Below are positions 44,588 through 56,790 of a DNA stretch of 64,000 nucleotides, in pieces. The translations under genes and the position numbers were made by a program. The DNA lies in contig JAZAYU010000038.1 in assembly GCA_038501625.1 (NCBI GenBank), positions 558,001 through 622,000 of the forward strand. The letters are read 5' to 3'. Source of the DNA: Corbicula japonica. Taxonomy: Eukaryota > Mollusca > Bivalvia > Venerida > Cyrenidae. The notes beneath the pieces are model-generated. The model was not told the DNA's origin, made no database searches, and saw only the letters and a list, made by a program, of their open reading frames with translations. The first letter of the stretch is position 1. Every line of letters begins with the position of its first letter.

Positions 44588-47185
44588 TCATGCTCTTTCG
44601 GCTATTCTCCCCAGAGCATGGACTGTGCGCTTTCGTGCCGCTCCTTTGATGCCCAATGCTCCGAACATTCTCCACACTGATTGTGATGGAAAACCACGAC
44701 ATCCGACCTCGATCGGGAAGACCTGAGTGTTCCAGCCGTTGGACTTGCAGGATTGGGCCAAGTCTTCGTACTTGGACCTCTTGAGCTCGTGGGATTCTTC
44801 AATGCGTTCCTCCCATGGGACTGTCAGCTCAACCAGCACCACTCGTTTAGGATTCCTGGACCATATCACAATGTCTGGCCGGAGGGTAGTCTGGGCGATC
44901 TCCTGGGGGAACTGTAGTTGTTCCTTTAGGTCAGCCTTCATTTCCCATGACCTGGATTCATTCAGGATTCCGGTCGATGCTGGGGCTGACTTGGGTACTT
45001 GTTCTCCCTCCTTCAGGAACCCGATGTAGCGGTTCTGGTTTGGCCTCGGTCTCTCTTTCTTCCTTTCGGTTTCAAGGACGTGAGCTACCTCAGACAGGAC
45101 CTGGTCATGACGCCATCTGTAGCGCCCCTGAGATAGGGCTGTGGGGCATGATGAGAGTACATGTTTGAGTGATCCTGGTGAACCACACAATGGACATGCC
45201 GGGTCGTCAATCAGCTTCCACAGGTACAGGTTGGTAGGAGATGGGAGCATGTCGTAGATAGAACGAAGCAGGAAACTCAGTCTGAGTGGCTCGTACTGCC
45301 AGATCTCTTGCCAGGATAATTTCCTCTCTGGAACCTGCCATCTTGTCCAGTTTCCCTGCGGTCCTAGCTGGACTGCCCTTGACATTCTTTCCTGCTCTGC
45401 TTCTTTCCTGATCTCGGTCTGTACTAGGGATCTTCTTTCCTGCTGTGTTGAAGTATCCCATCTTTGGTGCTTCCTGGTGCCTAGTCCTTCTTTTCCTATG
45501 TTTGTCATACCCACAATGTCTTGGTGCTTGAGACTGCTCTCTGCAAGCTCCACCGCACGACTCACTGACCACTTTCGTCCAGTCCTAACCTCGATGCCGG
45601 CGCCGCTGATCTTCTCGTCTTTGGAATCTCTCAGCGTTAGCAGAAGTCTGGCCTTAGCAACTTTGAATTCCTCTACAATAGAGTTGATAGGCATCTGTAG
45701 CTTTGCTGTCTTGCTGTAGAGACCTATGTTGGTGAAGGATGGAGGTAGGCCTAACCATCTTCTTAGGTGCTTGCTGACAGTCCGCTCCAGCTTCTCTACT
45801 GTACTGGTTGGAATATCGTTAACCATCACTGGCCAAACAAGTCTGGGTAGTAGATTGTGTTGGTACACCCAAGCCTTGAATTTCCCCGAAAGATCGCATT
45901 TGTCTATTCTTCTCAACCCCTCCTCCGCCTGTTGTTGGAGACGGGCTTGACTGCTCTTGTCTGATAGAGAGGCGTCGAACCACTTTCCCAAGCACTTAAC
46001 TGGATTGTTGGACAGGGATGGGATTTCCTCTCCCTGTATGGTCATCATGAATCTTTCCGTGACCTTTCCTTTCTTAATCACCAGGCTTCGTGACTTGGCT
46101 GGCTTGAACTGCATTCGGGCCCATGTCACAGTTTCCTCTAGTGCCGTGAGTACCCATCGCGCTTGGATGTGAGTTTCCGTCGTGACGGTCATGTCGTCCA
46201 TAAACCCACGGTTGGATGGTAGGCGGATACCAGAGTTGGTCTTTGGGCCCCGTGTTTCCCCCTCTGCTGCCTTGATGATGAAGTTCATGCCCATCACAAA
46301 CAGTATAACAGAGATGGTACATCCAGCCACGATGCCTTTCTGTAGCTCAATCCAGTCTGTTGTGAACTGTTCACAAGAGAACCTCAGGTGAATGTTGCTG
46401 AAGTAACTCTGGATGAGTTTTGTGGCATGATCTGGGATGTGGTAGTGGTGCAGAGCTTCCAAGATCAGTTGGTGTGGGATCGATCCATAGGCGTTCGCAA
46501 GATCTAACCAAATGACACTGAGATCTTTGTGGTTGATCCTGGCCTCGTGAAGCAGCTGCGTTAGAGCGCTGGTGTGCTCCACGCACCCCGAGAAGCCGGG
46601 TATTCCTCCCTTTTGGACTGAGGTGTTGATGTACTGGTTGCTTAACATGTACGAGGTTATGCGGTTGGCCAGTATTGAGAAGAATATCTTGCCCTCAACA
46701 TTTAGAAGTGATATGGTCCTGAACTGCTTTACTGTCTTAGAGTCTTTCTCCTTGGGCACAAAGCAACCTTCGGCTTGTTTCCAGCAGTCTGGAACTGTTC
46801 CCTTCCTCCATACCACTTTCAACAGTTGCCAGAGACGTCTCAGAAGCTTGGGGCACTTCTTATACACTTTGTAGGAAACGCCACTCGGTCCAGGAGCTGA
46901 ACATGACCGGGCCTTCATAACAACACTTGTCACTTCTTTAAGTGTTGGTTCTTTCAGATCTAGTGGGATTGATGGTTCTTCAACGGGAAGAATTCTGTCA
47001 CAGTTGCCTAGCGGGTCGTGCCTCTTAGGGTCTGAGTGTACATCCCGTAGGTGCTGCTCCACTTCGGCCTTACTACTCTCCATCTTTCCTGATCGTTCCC
47101 CTCCTAGTAGGTCCCTGGAAAATCTGTAAGGATTTGCTATGAAGGCGGTTCTCTTCTTTGATTTGGTCTTCCTCTTTTTGGCCAC
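44588..47185 (-). CDS. LINE reverse transcriptase and restriction-like endonuclease
   Basis: 865-codon frame, copying element RNA into nicked chromosomal DNA. The linker before the RT contains the AFIANPYRF motif near residue 14-22. RT motifs include SAPGPSGVSYK and RTISLLNVEGKIF, with a catalytic FMDD at about 329-332 instead of the common YADD. A CCHC module follows (CPLCGSPGSLKHVLSSC, about 661-677), then the endonuclease core RPDIVIWS...VVLVELTVPWEE...KRSKYEDL (about 768-815). RT followed by CCHC and endonuclease is diagnostic for the R2/NeSL/CRE group. The start Met is arbitrary: homology continues into the upstream frame (47073-48182), so this is the larger half of one broken protein. 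Confidence 0.9.
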   Translation of the reverse strand: MAKKRKTKSKKRTAFIANPYRFSRDLLGGERSGKMESSKAEVEQHLRDVHSDPKRHDPLGNCDRILPVEEPSIPLDLKEPTLKEVTSVVMKARSCSAPGPSGVSYKVYKKCPKLLRRLWQLLKVVWRKGTVPDCWKQAEGCFVPKEKDSKTVKQFRTISLLNVEGKIFFSILANRITSYMLSNQYINTSVQKGGIPGFSGCVEHTSALTQLLHEARINHKDLSVIWLDLANAYGSIPHQLILEALHHYHIPDHATKLIQSYFSNIHLRFSCEQFTTDWIELQKGIVAGCTISVILFVMGMNFIIKAAEGETRGPKTNSGIRLPSNRGFMDDMTVTTETHIQARWVLTALEETVTWARMQFKPAKSRSLVIKKGKVTERFMMTIQGEEIPSLSNNPVKCLGKWFDASLSDKSSQARLQQQAEEGLRRIDKCDLSGKFKAWVYQHNLLPRLVWPVMVNDIPTSTVEKLERTVSKHLRRWLGLPPSFTNIGLYSKTAKLQMPINSIVEEFKVAKARLLLTLRDSKDEKISGAGIEVRTGRKWSVSRAVELAESSLKHQDIVGMTNIGKEGLGTRKHQRWDTSTQQERRSLVQTEIRKEAEQERMSRAVQLGPQGNWTRWQVPERKLSWQEIWQYEPLRLSFLLRSIYDMLPSPTNLYLWKLIDDPACPLCGSPGSLKHVLSSCPTALSQGRYRWRHDQVLSEVAHVLETERKKERPRPNQNRYIGFLKEGEQVPKSAPASTGILNESRSWEMKADLKEQLQFPQEIAQTTLRPDIVIWSRNPKRVVLVELTVPWEERIEESHELKRSKYEDLAQSCKSNGWNTQVFPIEVGCRGFPSQSVWRMFGALGIKGAARKRTVHALGRIAERA

Positions 47186-48182
47186 TCTCTCTCACACTCT
47201 CCGTAGTGAGGGTCTTCAGGCGTGACCTTAGCTGTCCTCTCAATTGGGCGAGACCTTCTCTCTCAGTCTGGTTGGCACCCTTGAAACGCTTACGTAAAGT
47301 GCGGAGTTCTGTCCGGAGCCTCTTGATCTCGCACTGCCTTCTGTTTGGGCGCTGTTGAGACTTCTTTGACTCTCCTTTCTTCACTTCTCCGAACCTCTCT
47401 TTTCCGAGCGTGTAGGCTATGGAAGGCAACACTTGTAGTTTCCTCTCCACAGCACCTGACAATGTTGACTGAAGGATCAGGTCCAAGTCATCGTCAAACG
47501 TCTTCCAGCTACTGTCGTTGGTATTGGGCCATGCGATCTTCGGTTTTCTGTCGCTTGATGTCGGTTGTCGTGGTCTTGAGTCTGATTCAGCTTTCCCTTG
47601 GTCTGGTGCTTTCTGTGTTTCATGGAGTGGTGTTGTACTTTGTCTACTTTTTGCAAAGATTGGAGAGCTACCTCCTGAAGTCACCCTTGGTCGATCTGTC
47701 CGAAATATTGGGGACTCTTCTCCATCTCCAGTGGGAGGAATTAGCTCCTCAGACGGCTCTGTTTGGTCTGTGGGATTTGCTGTACCGTTCTTGATGTCAT
47801 CTGCAGTTAAGGAGTGCACGGGAGCTGAGAGACAAGTAGCACTGTGGTTCGTCACCTGACTAGATATCTCCCCCGTCTCACCAGGGTTAACTGTGCGTTG
47901 TTCCTGAGTATTCCGTAGCTGACAGCCGCTTCGAGTCTGGTGGATTTTCATCCCCCTCCTGTTCTTGCACATCTTACCACAGGGGCACATGATGGCTGTG
48001 CTGTTATCAGTCTCACTCATAGTCCGTTTGTGTTCCGTGTTCGTCACCGTGAAATCAGTCGTATTAGGTCTTTCATCCTCCCCCTCTCTCGGAAGACCCT
48101 GGGGGTGTTTTTCGTTCGGTTGTGTTGTAGCAGTTTGGCGGGTGTCTTCTCGCGAAGACTGCACAGCGGGGAGCCAACCCAC
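47073..48182 (-). CDS. LINE N-terminal part with zinc finger (frame-shifted)
   Basis: 369-codon frame upstream of and overlapping the RT frame by 113 bp, in a different register. A zinc finger (CPCGKMCKNRRGMKIHQTRSGC) lies at about residues 65-86, then a Ser/Pro/Thr-rich linker, then a conserved-looking segment (WPNTNDSSWKTFDDDLDLIL...LGKERFG) and a basic stretch. In related elements this region is part of one protein with the RT. The break near 47150 is therefore most simply a one-base indel, making the copy defective unless frameshifting occurs. A start at MSETDNSTAIMCPCG is as likely as the first Met. Confidence 0.75.
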   Translation of the reverse strand: MGWLPAVQSSREDTRQTATTQPNEKHPQGLPREGEDERPNTTDFTVTNTEHKRTMSETDNSTAIMCPCGKMCKNRRGMKIHQTRSGCQLRNTQEQRTVNPGETGEISSQVTNHSATCLSAPVHSLTADDIKNGTANPTDQTEPSEELIPPTGDGEESPIFRTDRPRVTSGGSSPIFAKSRQSTTPLHETQKAPDQGKAESDSRPRQPTSSDRKPKIAWPNTNDSSWKTFDDDLDLILQSTLSGAVERKLQVLPSIAYTLGKERFGEVKKGESKKSQQRPNRRQCEIKRLRTELRTLRKRFKGANQTEREGLAQLRGQLRSRLKTLTTESVRESGQKEEDQIKEENRLHSKSLQIFQGPTRRGTIRKDGE

Positions 48183-48515
48183 TGTACACCGTGAATCCAG
48201 TCTTTCCTAGAAGTCGCCTGTCTCTCAAATGATATGTAATACGTTTTTTGTCATTGATAGCAAGTGACAAATGTCCGACTGTATGTGTCTCTGTCGATGG
48301 ACAGATATGTCGCATACTGGAAATTAATTTTAGGCTTTGTTTCAGCGAAATTTAACATACTTCATACATGCTCATACATAAAGGATCATCAATTTAGACA
48401 AAGACATGTTGTTGTTTTTTTAATTTTAATTTAATACACAACACATTAATTTATAAATATAATACAATAATAAATTACAATTCACAACACAATATATTTA
48501 ATTTGCATTGACCTC

Positions 48516-49966
48516 CAGTTATGAAAATTATGAAATTGACAATTTTCGTATTACCGGTCCGCTTCCGATCCTAATATCATCTATAACCAATCCGATTCCA
48601 TTCCCATTTTGATCCAATTCCAATTCGATTACACTCTATTTTTCTTTTGCTCCAGACAATGCGCTCCAAGCGATCTTTGCGCTCGAAACGATTCTTCCTA
48701 TTCCGATCTTTTCGCTCCCGATGTTCATTGGTCATTACTAATGACGCATCGCGCGTATAATTTATATTTCTGTTTTTTTGTGACTGTTTTCTTATTTGCA
48801 ATGTGTTTATTTGTTTAACTTTATTTTTTAAACACAGTGGTTACTAAGAATGTTAAGTGATCTGTTTAGATCTAAAATGACATCTTCTTAAGGTTTTCCA
48901 TCAGTTTAATGTACGCGTTTATTACATTGATGTTTTTAAATGCCAGCTTAAAATTACACCAAATAATGAGATTCAGGTTCATTTGAGATGTTTAGGAATT
49001 GAGCTGTTTTCTCGTTAATCAAAATCAGTAATGCTTTAGAACTGTGTGCAACATCAAGCAGTTAATAAACCTTTTCAGCTTAATTTTAATAGGCTGTAGG
49101 AAGAAGCAATACATGCAGAATATAGTGGTGAGGAGCTAAACTATTTTTTAAGGTAAATGTATTCTAAAATATTGCTGTTTTGAAACACATCATAAGAGTA
49201 ATAGTTCCGTTGTGCGTAATTTATGCTTTAAGATGGGATTAAAATACATCTTCTTGGTCCTTAAAACTTGTAAAACATAAATAATAAACTTATTTTAATT
49301 TAAAAATCATGTATATGTCTTTGTTTTTTCACGACTGAAATCAAAAGAGAACAATAGTGTATCTTTTAATTTTGGACAGCGTACAGTATATGGTTTTATA
49401 TTTCACTCTGGACTAACTACTGTTTACGTACAAAAATATTAATTAGTATTAAATACATTTCAATCGCAGTTCTCCTTACTAAATAAAAATGATACATTCG
49501 TTTTTATTAATGCTTAAAGAGCACTTTATAAAGAAGTTTTAAGAATTTAATTTCCTTAATATTATGCGTGTGAATGGCAAACACATCATTTTCTATTATA
49601 TGTCTTCATTTTTATACAATTATCGTTAAATTAGGTTTTTTTATTACAAATATTTGATAGAATACAACGCAATTAAATTATTATGAGAAATCGCTTCGAC
49701 TAAAGTGGTGAAAAGAATCGGTAGAAGCGACCCGGATCGCTACTACATTGTATAATTATATATCTGATAAACTATAAATAGAAGCGACCCGATCCGATCC
49801 TGTCAAAACGCTCCGGTCTTTTCATTGCAAGCGATCCAAACGTTCAAAGCGATTCATTTCGATTCCATTCCGTTTCCAATTCGATTGCGCTTCCGTTGCA
49901 CTCCTAACGGAATCGGTTTGCGGTCCGCTTCCGATCCGATTGCCGATTTCATGATTTTCAGTACTG
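48516..49966. mobile_element. CAGTACTG-ended transposon, long copy 1
   Basis: Left end CAGTTATGAAAATTATGAAA (48516, slightly degraded), right end closing TTTTCAGTACTG (49966) and followed by TA. Flank parts match 27685-28445; the roughly 0.7-kb middle is unique to the long copies and shared with 57083-58371. No protein domain recognised. Confidence 0.75.
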
Positions 49967-50450
49967 TAGTAAAAAATATGTTGTTTTTTGTTATAATTGT
50001 TGCTCAAGACTTGTATAAAATTTAATGCATATCGTAACAGTATATTGTTCGTAATACTATAAAAACTTCTTTTAAGAAAGTAACAAATTACTTAATATTA
50101 TATTTTCATTCACTAACAAAATTGAAAACAATCCCTAATAATTAGCCGAGAATGCACAGCATTCATTGACTGTTGATGTTACGACATAAACAACGACAAA
50201 AAATTTGAGTTATATCCTTCGAAGTGCGCAAATATCAACCAATTAAGTGTACATCCCGTCAATAGAACATTTCTACTTTGGAAATAATAACCATCTGTTA
50301 TTGATTGATAGGATATAAATTACTTCCGTCAATCGTAAGACTTTAAGAATAACAGATGATTTTATCCGGTTGTATTGTTTCTATCAAATGGTAATACCAA
50401 ACTAGCTCTTAGATTTTGGCCGGAGAAAAAGACTGACAAGACCATATATG

Positions 50451-50701
50451 AGGCACGCCAAGGGAAAAGGTACCTTCGGTCATATTTTGTGACATTTTAG
50501 TTGTTACTTTATTTAGAAAGAACTTACAATAATATATTATTTTCTCATAACTAAAAGATAATTTTGTTATATATTTTGTAAATAAAATGATATTTTTTTA
50601 CGCGAATTGCATAATAATAAATGTCGTCTGCTCATCTTTATGACGTCATTTCAAGGATTGACGTCAATCGTCCGACGGTACCTTTTCCCGTGACGCACCC
50701 C
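50451..50701. mobile_element. 251-bp MITE, copy 1
   Basis: About 30-bp terminal inverted repeats (core GGGAAAAGGTACCTTCGG at left, its inverse at right). ATATG flanks both ends, suggesting a 5-bp target duplication. GACGTCA motifs lie inside. A second copy of exactly equal length is at 54644-54894. Confidence 0.85.
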
Positions 50702-53700
50702 ATATGACACAAACTTGCATGCACCAGCAATAATTCGCCATATTAAATAGTTTAAATTTCACCAATGTACAGTTAAAGTGGTAACTTAAATTGACGGTAG
50801 TACACATTTATTTTAACGACAATATTTGTGAAATGTTATCATTTTTTTATTACTCTGAGAACTTTAATGGTAATGGTCATCCGTGCATAAACAAACATAA
50901 AACTTGTATTTTTTTGTATTCCAGTATGGTCAGTGGATATGATATAATTGTCAAAGTATTTTATATTCCTACAACAATATTAATAAAACATATTTAAAAA
51001 GCAATTTTCGAATGTTCGAGACATATTTTATATAAGTATGTGATGTTACGTTAGTCCTTAAGTCATCTTCAAATTTATTGCTTATTTAAACTGAAACGTG
51101 CTGAAAAATTATTTCTCTAACTTATATGAAATTTGCTTTCACCAACATAATATTAAAAATGTATTCAAATTTTGATATTTATTAATAACTGTTTTATTTA
51201 CCAACAGACTTGTTAAAACTCGCTATGATTTGAAAAAGAAAGTTCGATACTTAATTACATAATGAAATATATATATCTGTACTATATTTCTTAAGATAAC
51301 TCCAATTCAAGCTATTGAATACTTATAACGAACAAACAACATCGACACTAAATAAAATAAATTGACAGCGCAACTATTAAAGGTTCTTAGTTCTTGTCTA
51401 TAATTTTGTTATGCATGCACATTTATTATAATTATCGTTATACTTATAAATGAATTTCAAAAATCAATCAAATTATCAAAACAAATAACAACTCATTATT
51501 ATACATGTATGTTTTCGTTTTAAACTGAATACTGGATTCAATTTTACGCCTTTTAACCTACGTAAATGACTACATGTTCACTCATTACCATAAAATGAGA
51601 ATTTCAAAACAAGTAAAAGGTTTACAACAGCAACACCAGTAACAACTACAACACCAACAAAAACAACAATGTCATATTTCGATTTCATTTAAGATAAATG
51701 AACGAGATTGATTTACACGGAAAATGTATTTTATGTGGTTTGGTACATGTTGATCGAAAGGGGAACTATGAACAGTTCTATCCACCTTTTTGTTCTTGTA
51801 GTTGCATATGACCTAATTTTTAAACCATTGTATTTTAAAAATATTTGGACATATGGCATCTTTATTTGTATTTGTCATATAAAGTGTAAATTATCGTCTC
51901 ATTTAATACACATTACACGAAATAAATACTTATACAACACAACTCACGCAATCAATAAAACATATTTAAAAAGCTTATTTGGACATTTCGAGACATATTT
52001 AATACGAGTTTGTGATGTTAGGTTGTTCCTTGAGTCATCTTCAATTGTATTGCTAGAGTCAAAACTGTGCTAAAGACCACATGTAAAAAGACCACCTGTG
52101 GACAAAACGACACATGAATTGTCCCACTTACAGATTTAAAGAGTAAATGTGCCTGTGAACAGAAAACACCTGCCGTTAAAGACCAATTTTGGAGTGGTCT
52201 TTCTAGACAACTTTGACTGTGATTAAAACTGAAACTTGCTGAAAAAGTATTTCTCTAACTGAATATGAAATTTGCTTTCATCAAAATAATATAAAAATAT
52301 TCTACTTTTGATATTTATTAATCACTGTTTAATTCAACAACAAAATCCCTAAGATTTGATAACTCAAGTTAGATTCTCAATCACATAGGATAGTTGCATG
52401 TAAACATTCTCTCGACTTCAAACAATTTAATATCTATTTCGAAAAACGACACTTACAATAAATTTACAACACCGACCTATGCATATTGTTAAGCAAAAAC
52501 TCTTCATAAAATACAAACATATGGTAGAGGCATCTTCCTCACAATACCTATAGATAATGAACTTTGTGATAAAATATGTTTGGTACATGTGAATTGTTAG
52601 CGCGAGTTTTAACAGTTATTAATTGTGTTTATATGTTCGTTCTATGTCTTTTTCTATAATTAATGAAATTCAATAGAAAATATCTGATCAAATAACTTTT
52701 CTACGTTGTATGCTGTATACTAGATTCAATTTTTCGCCTTTCAACACACATTATCGACAACAATGATCATTATCTATAAACAGAGAGGCAAGTTACACGT
52801 TAACAACATCATCGACGATTACAACACCAACAACTACAACAATAAATACAACAACAACATTTACGATAACCCAAACAAATTGATATACATGTATACGAAT
52901 ATGTATTTATGCAGTTTTATCAAATCGCAAACTCCTCTAAATTATACAGATAAGTCCGATCTATATGGATTTGTTGTATCAGTTTATTTTAATATCAAGT
53001 AGACATTTAACAATATTGATTTTATTATTATAATTGATATTATTGACTGATCCCTCGAAAGTATTCCCAAGCATTACCAAATGTCAACATATACACTCAG
53101 GTAAGGCTTTAACATTCTCGTATATGCTCTATTCATTAAAATATATATTCTAGCATGTAATGACTGGTTAAAGACATTTAGACATGGCTTTTATACACGG
53201 CTTAAAACACATTAACTACAATATACTGTATAACCCAAAAATGTTAAATACGTTAATAACAGAATATTTAAGAATGTTAGGATGGTTTAAAAAACTAATT
53301 ATAGCTTTTGTCTAAATATTATCCAGAGGATAGCAAGTCATTTAATAAACTAATCAAGATAAAAAGGAGGGGTCACTGCGCTCGATTTTGAAACTAACCT
53401 TGCAATACGATATTATGCCTTTTTTCAGTACACGTATGAATCGGGAATGTTTTAGGTTGAATCTTCCGAAAAAAAAATGAAATATGCATATCAGGAATGG
53501 CCACATCAAGCATACACAGCCTCTCCGCACAGTCAGCCAAAAAGTAGAGAGGAAAAGAAATACTCAAAAGTTGCAAAATCGGCGCATTCCACCTTAACGT
53601 TTAGTTTGTGTAGATCAAAAACTATTATTTAGCATATATACATTACATCAATAATATAGATTGAGTTTAGCTATGAATATAGTTCAGTATAAATTAAATT

Positions 53701-54643
53701 ATATATATTAGATTTCCTAAATTTACAAAGCTTATTACTTCAATATTATTTTACAAACAATATGAAAATCCTTATTTGATTTACAAGTAAAATGAACACA
53801 ACTCATACGAATTATATGGTATAAAAATTATTGAAAAACATCATAGTTTAAAGACGTTGAATAAAAAGGGAAAGGATCGGAAAACTGTGATTGAGGATAA
53901 ATACAAATATGATGTGCGTGCGAGTATGCTTTTATTTGTTCGTGCATACGTAATAAAATGCAACAAATTGACTGATACATGTTTCAGTTAAGTAATATAA
54001 GTGAAATTTTGTTAAAGAATGGGAATACTGGATATTTTAAATGTGAAAAATATAAAAATCGGAACAGAAACGATGAAATAACAGATGACTAAAAATGTTA
54101 ATTTAATACTTTTGGAGAGAATCATTTTACATGGTAACCATTGACATCATCAATTTGTGTGCACACATGTCAATTCTAAATCAAAGAAATTTATGTTTAT
54201 GATGTTATAATAGCGGATTTGTATTACATGTATAAGTTGGGCATATTCATGTTAATTTCTTTTTAAACTGATTTATTTATAATATTATTAATACAAATAT
54301 GTATTTGTGCAAACTAATGGATGATGTTTTTGTCAAATCAAAATGTCCGCCAGTAAAGATTGGGATCAACAATTAACTGACCATATCGCAGCGGATATAG
54401 TACTGATTTGGAAAAAGAAACGGTCTCAGTTCTTTTCTAAGTTGTTTCAAATTGCATTTACAATGATAAATGATTCCAATAATATTTCAGTTCCTTTCTT
54501 TCTTGTTTCTAAATTGTATAATGATAACTTATTCCAATATTTCGGACCATTTCTTTAAATAATATTATTAAACATTATTCATGCAAAAATTTATTAACTA
54601 GAACACAATACGGAAATTCCAATAAGCAAGACCATTTATAAAT
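50702..54643. other. Unit 3 left region, non-coding
   Basis: Matches about 25170-28700 in unit 2 and 1-1065 plus 12877 onward in unit 1. It includes a MITE at 52065-52225 and a hairpin-repeat fragment at 53470-53555. The frames at 51708-52073, 52763-53002 and 54343-54558 are not conserved in the other units. No gene seen. Confidence 0.5.
52065..52225. mobile_element. AAAGACCAC-repeat MITE
   Basis: Unit-3-specific insert bounded by TAAAGACCAC and its inverse GTGGTCTTT, with internal AAAGACCACCTGT repeats. The flank CAAAACTG/TTAAAACTG may be a duplicated target. Confidence 0.55.
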
Positions 54644-54894
54644 GGGGCGCGTCACGGGAAAAGGTACCTTCGGACATTTTTTGTGATATTTTAGTTTTTA
54701 CTTAATTTAGAAAGAACTTACAACTGTAAATCAATTTCTTATAACTAATATGTGATTTTGTTACACATTTTGACTATACAATTGTATTTTTACCGCGAAA
54801 TGCATAATAAATAATGTCGTCTGCTCAAGTTTATGACGTAATTTTAAAGAATGACGTCAACTGTCCAAAGGTACCTTTTCCCGTGACGCGCCCC
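54644..54894. mobile_element. 251-bp MITE, copy 2
   Basis: GGGGCGCGTCACGGGAAAAG and the exact inverse at the right end; same length and interior plan as copy 1. AAAT on both sides may be the target duplication. Confidence 0.85.
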
Positions 54895-55009
54895 AAATAT
54901 AAGTATTCATCGACGGAAATTGAATGGTTTAATTTTCTGAATCATTAATCGGAAACTTATCCTAAAAGGGAACCCCAATCAACCTGAAGTTTAGAGTAGA
55001 AAAGATGGA

Positions 55010-55270
55010 GTATACTTATCAGGAAAGGCACAACAAGAAGACCCAGCTTTCCATCACATCCAAACCGTTAACCGAGAGGTTTCCGCCTTGGAACGTTCAA
55101 CGGCAAAACAATTCGCCAACGGTTTTTAAAGCAGATTCCAGTGTGTACAAACCTTAAACTTCCCCCCAACAGATTCTCATATGAACGGACAAGAAAATTG
55201 TACCTGTTGTCACGGTGAACTAGCTCCAACACACTTATCGATAATGGTGTAAAAGCAAACAACATACAAC
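55010..55270. repeat. Dispersed hairpin repeat copy
   Basis: GGTTTCCGCCTTGGAACGTT, CAACGGCAAAACAATTCGCC with CAACGG, then GAACTAGCTCCAACACAC. The hairpin has changed on both arms (CAACGGC/GCCAACGG), partly retaining pairing. Confidence 0.65.
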
Positions 55271-56790
55271 GCTTAAAACAATGTAATGCAAAACAGGTAA
55301 GTACGCTATCTATACTGATCTAAACGAGACAAGGGTCCTTAGAGTCAAATCAACACGACCAAGATGATAAGATTAAAATAAAAAAAATTAGTAAGCTTCA
55401 CCAATTCAAAATCGCTATCTTCCAAAACTTTGATTACCTTATGAAAACAAAGAATGAGCATAAAGATGAACGGTAAAACATTGTCAACTTTTTATAGTCG
55501 ATTTTTAAATGGTCATGGCAGTTTTTTAGTTTAGTGTATCTATCATTTTTAATTGAAACATCTTACTGAAAAAAAGAACTTACCTTTGCATCGTTATAGC
55601 TTTAAGATTGTTTTGACCGAAAAAATTGTATGTAATATGAAACATGCGAACATTCTGGATACAATACATAGTTTATTTGAAACGCCTTAAGCTTTTCCAA
55701 GTACACTTAACAACTTTTCTCAGTATACACCTTCGAACTGTGGCATTACTGGCTTGATAACTGAGCTTTTGCTCTAAAACGTTCAATAAAATGACATAAA
55801 TACTAACAGATTTATTATAAAATTTGATCGAATTTAATAGGCATATTGTAAAACTAAAAGATAGGCGATTGTATTCATTCAAACTGATTTGCCCCAAAAG
55901 AGTGTTGGGCTATCAACAGTTATAAAACACTGAGATTAGAATGAAATGAATTAAATATAACAGAAATAGAAGAATAGCATATTTCTAGGTTCTAAATGTT
56001 CATTTATGTGTACGCGTAATTCGTTTTTTAAGTTGAACATCCGCTTTATTAACTGATTTTGTAAATTTGTATTCTGTGGGTGTCAGTATTCTAAATGATT
56101 TTTAGCAGTCAGTTGTTGTTCAGTTTTGCTAATTAATCAGTTAGCATTCATTGCATGGTTTATTAAAAGTTTTAGGGCAATAGCCCAAAACTCAAACCAG
56201 TAATGCCCTAGTACGAAGATGTATACTTGGAATAAAATTCCTAATTCTTTGAAAATAGATAAAGAAGGCAAAATAAAAATCTGAAATCAAATTAATAGAG
56301 AAAATCACGAATAGTATAGTTCAATACAGGAAGAATAATTTAAAATGGCAACAAAGGTCAAATAAAAGTGTAAATCGAATTAAAATGATGTGAACATTAA
56401 ATGAAAACAAGACTTTACAAGATATGATACTGAACCAAATTTTTTGAAACTAAAATTCGCAGCAAAAGCTTAAATTGCATTTTTTCTTAAAATAGGAGTA
56501 AGAACATTTCTGCAAAACTCACAGATTGCATCTATTTTATTTGTTATTTTACAATATTTTATTGCATGCGATAATAGATGGAGCCATAATGCATGCTTGA
56601 AACTATCATTTGCTTAACACCTGGTCATTTTTTACATTATTTTTCAAAAGTTAAAACTGTACTCCTTTAAAACTACAAGATCACTAGCGGTTGTTGCTAT
56701 GATGCTTTGTTCTTAACAGCATTATTTAAACAAACAATTCTGATCTGAAAAGAAATTGAAACATAAAGGGCTCAGAATTCTAATTCAAAT
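55271..56790. other. Unit sequence downstream of gene C
   Basis: Matches about 15260-16190 and 29790-30780, with a unit-3-specific AT-rich insert around 55680-56230. No gene seen. Confidence 0.5.

Larger units (their letters stand above)
44390..48220 (-). mobile_element. R2/NeSL-type LINE (restriction-like endonuclease)
   Basis: A near full-length non-LTR retrotransposon, broken by a frame change. It is clearly more GC-rich than its AT-rich surroundings, which marks it as a separate insertion. Order: N-terminal zinc finger, linker, RT, CCHC zinc module, PD-(D/E)XK endonuclease. No poly(A) tail is evident at the 3' side; limits are approximate because unit 1 has no clean empty site that I could align. 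Confidence 0.85.
24948..50357. repeat. Segmental duplication unit 2
   Basis: This is the second tandem copy. The distance from 24948 to the matching point 50358 is about 25.4 kb, and the same offset holds at 26344 versus 51768. It contains gene A. Compared with unit 1 it has a MITE at 27685-28445, an extra 2.2 kb in intron 1 of gene A, a 4.4-kb block at about 37430-41790, a LINE at about 44390-48220 and a second MITE at 48516-49966. It retains the empty target site of the unit 1 Ty3 element at 27571-27590. Confidence 0.8.

Noticed and set aside
44466..48210. Many plus-strand frames across the LINE
   Set aside because: Shadows of the GC-rich minus-strand RT coding sequence, with no domain of their own.
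54343..54558. 71-codon frame beginning MSASKDWDQQ
   Set aside because: The matching sequence in unit 1 (about 14765) is out of frame, and unit 2 lacks most of it; no domain.
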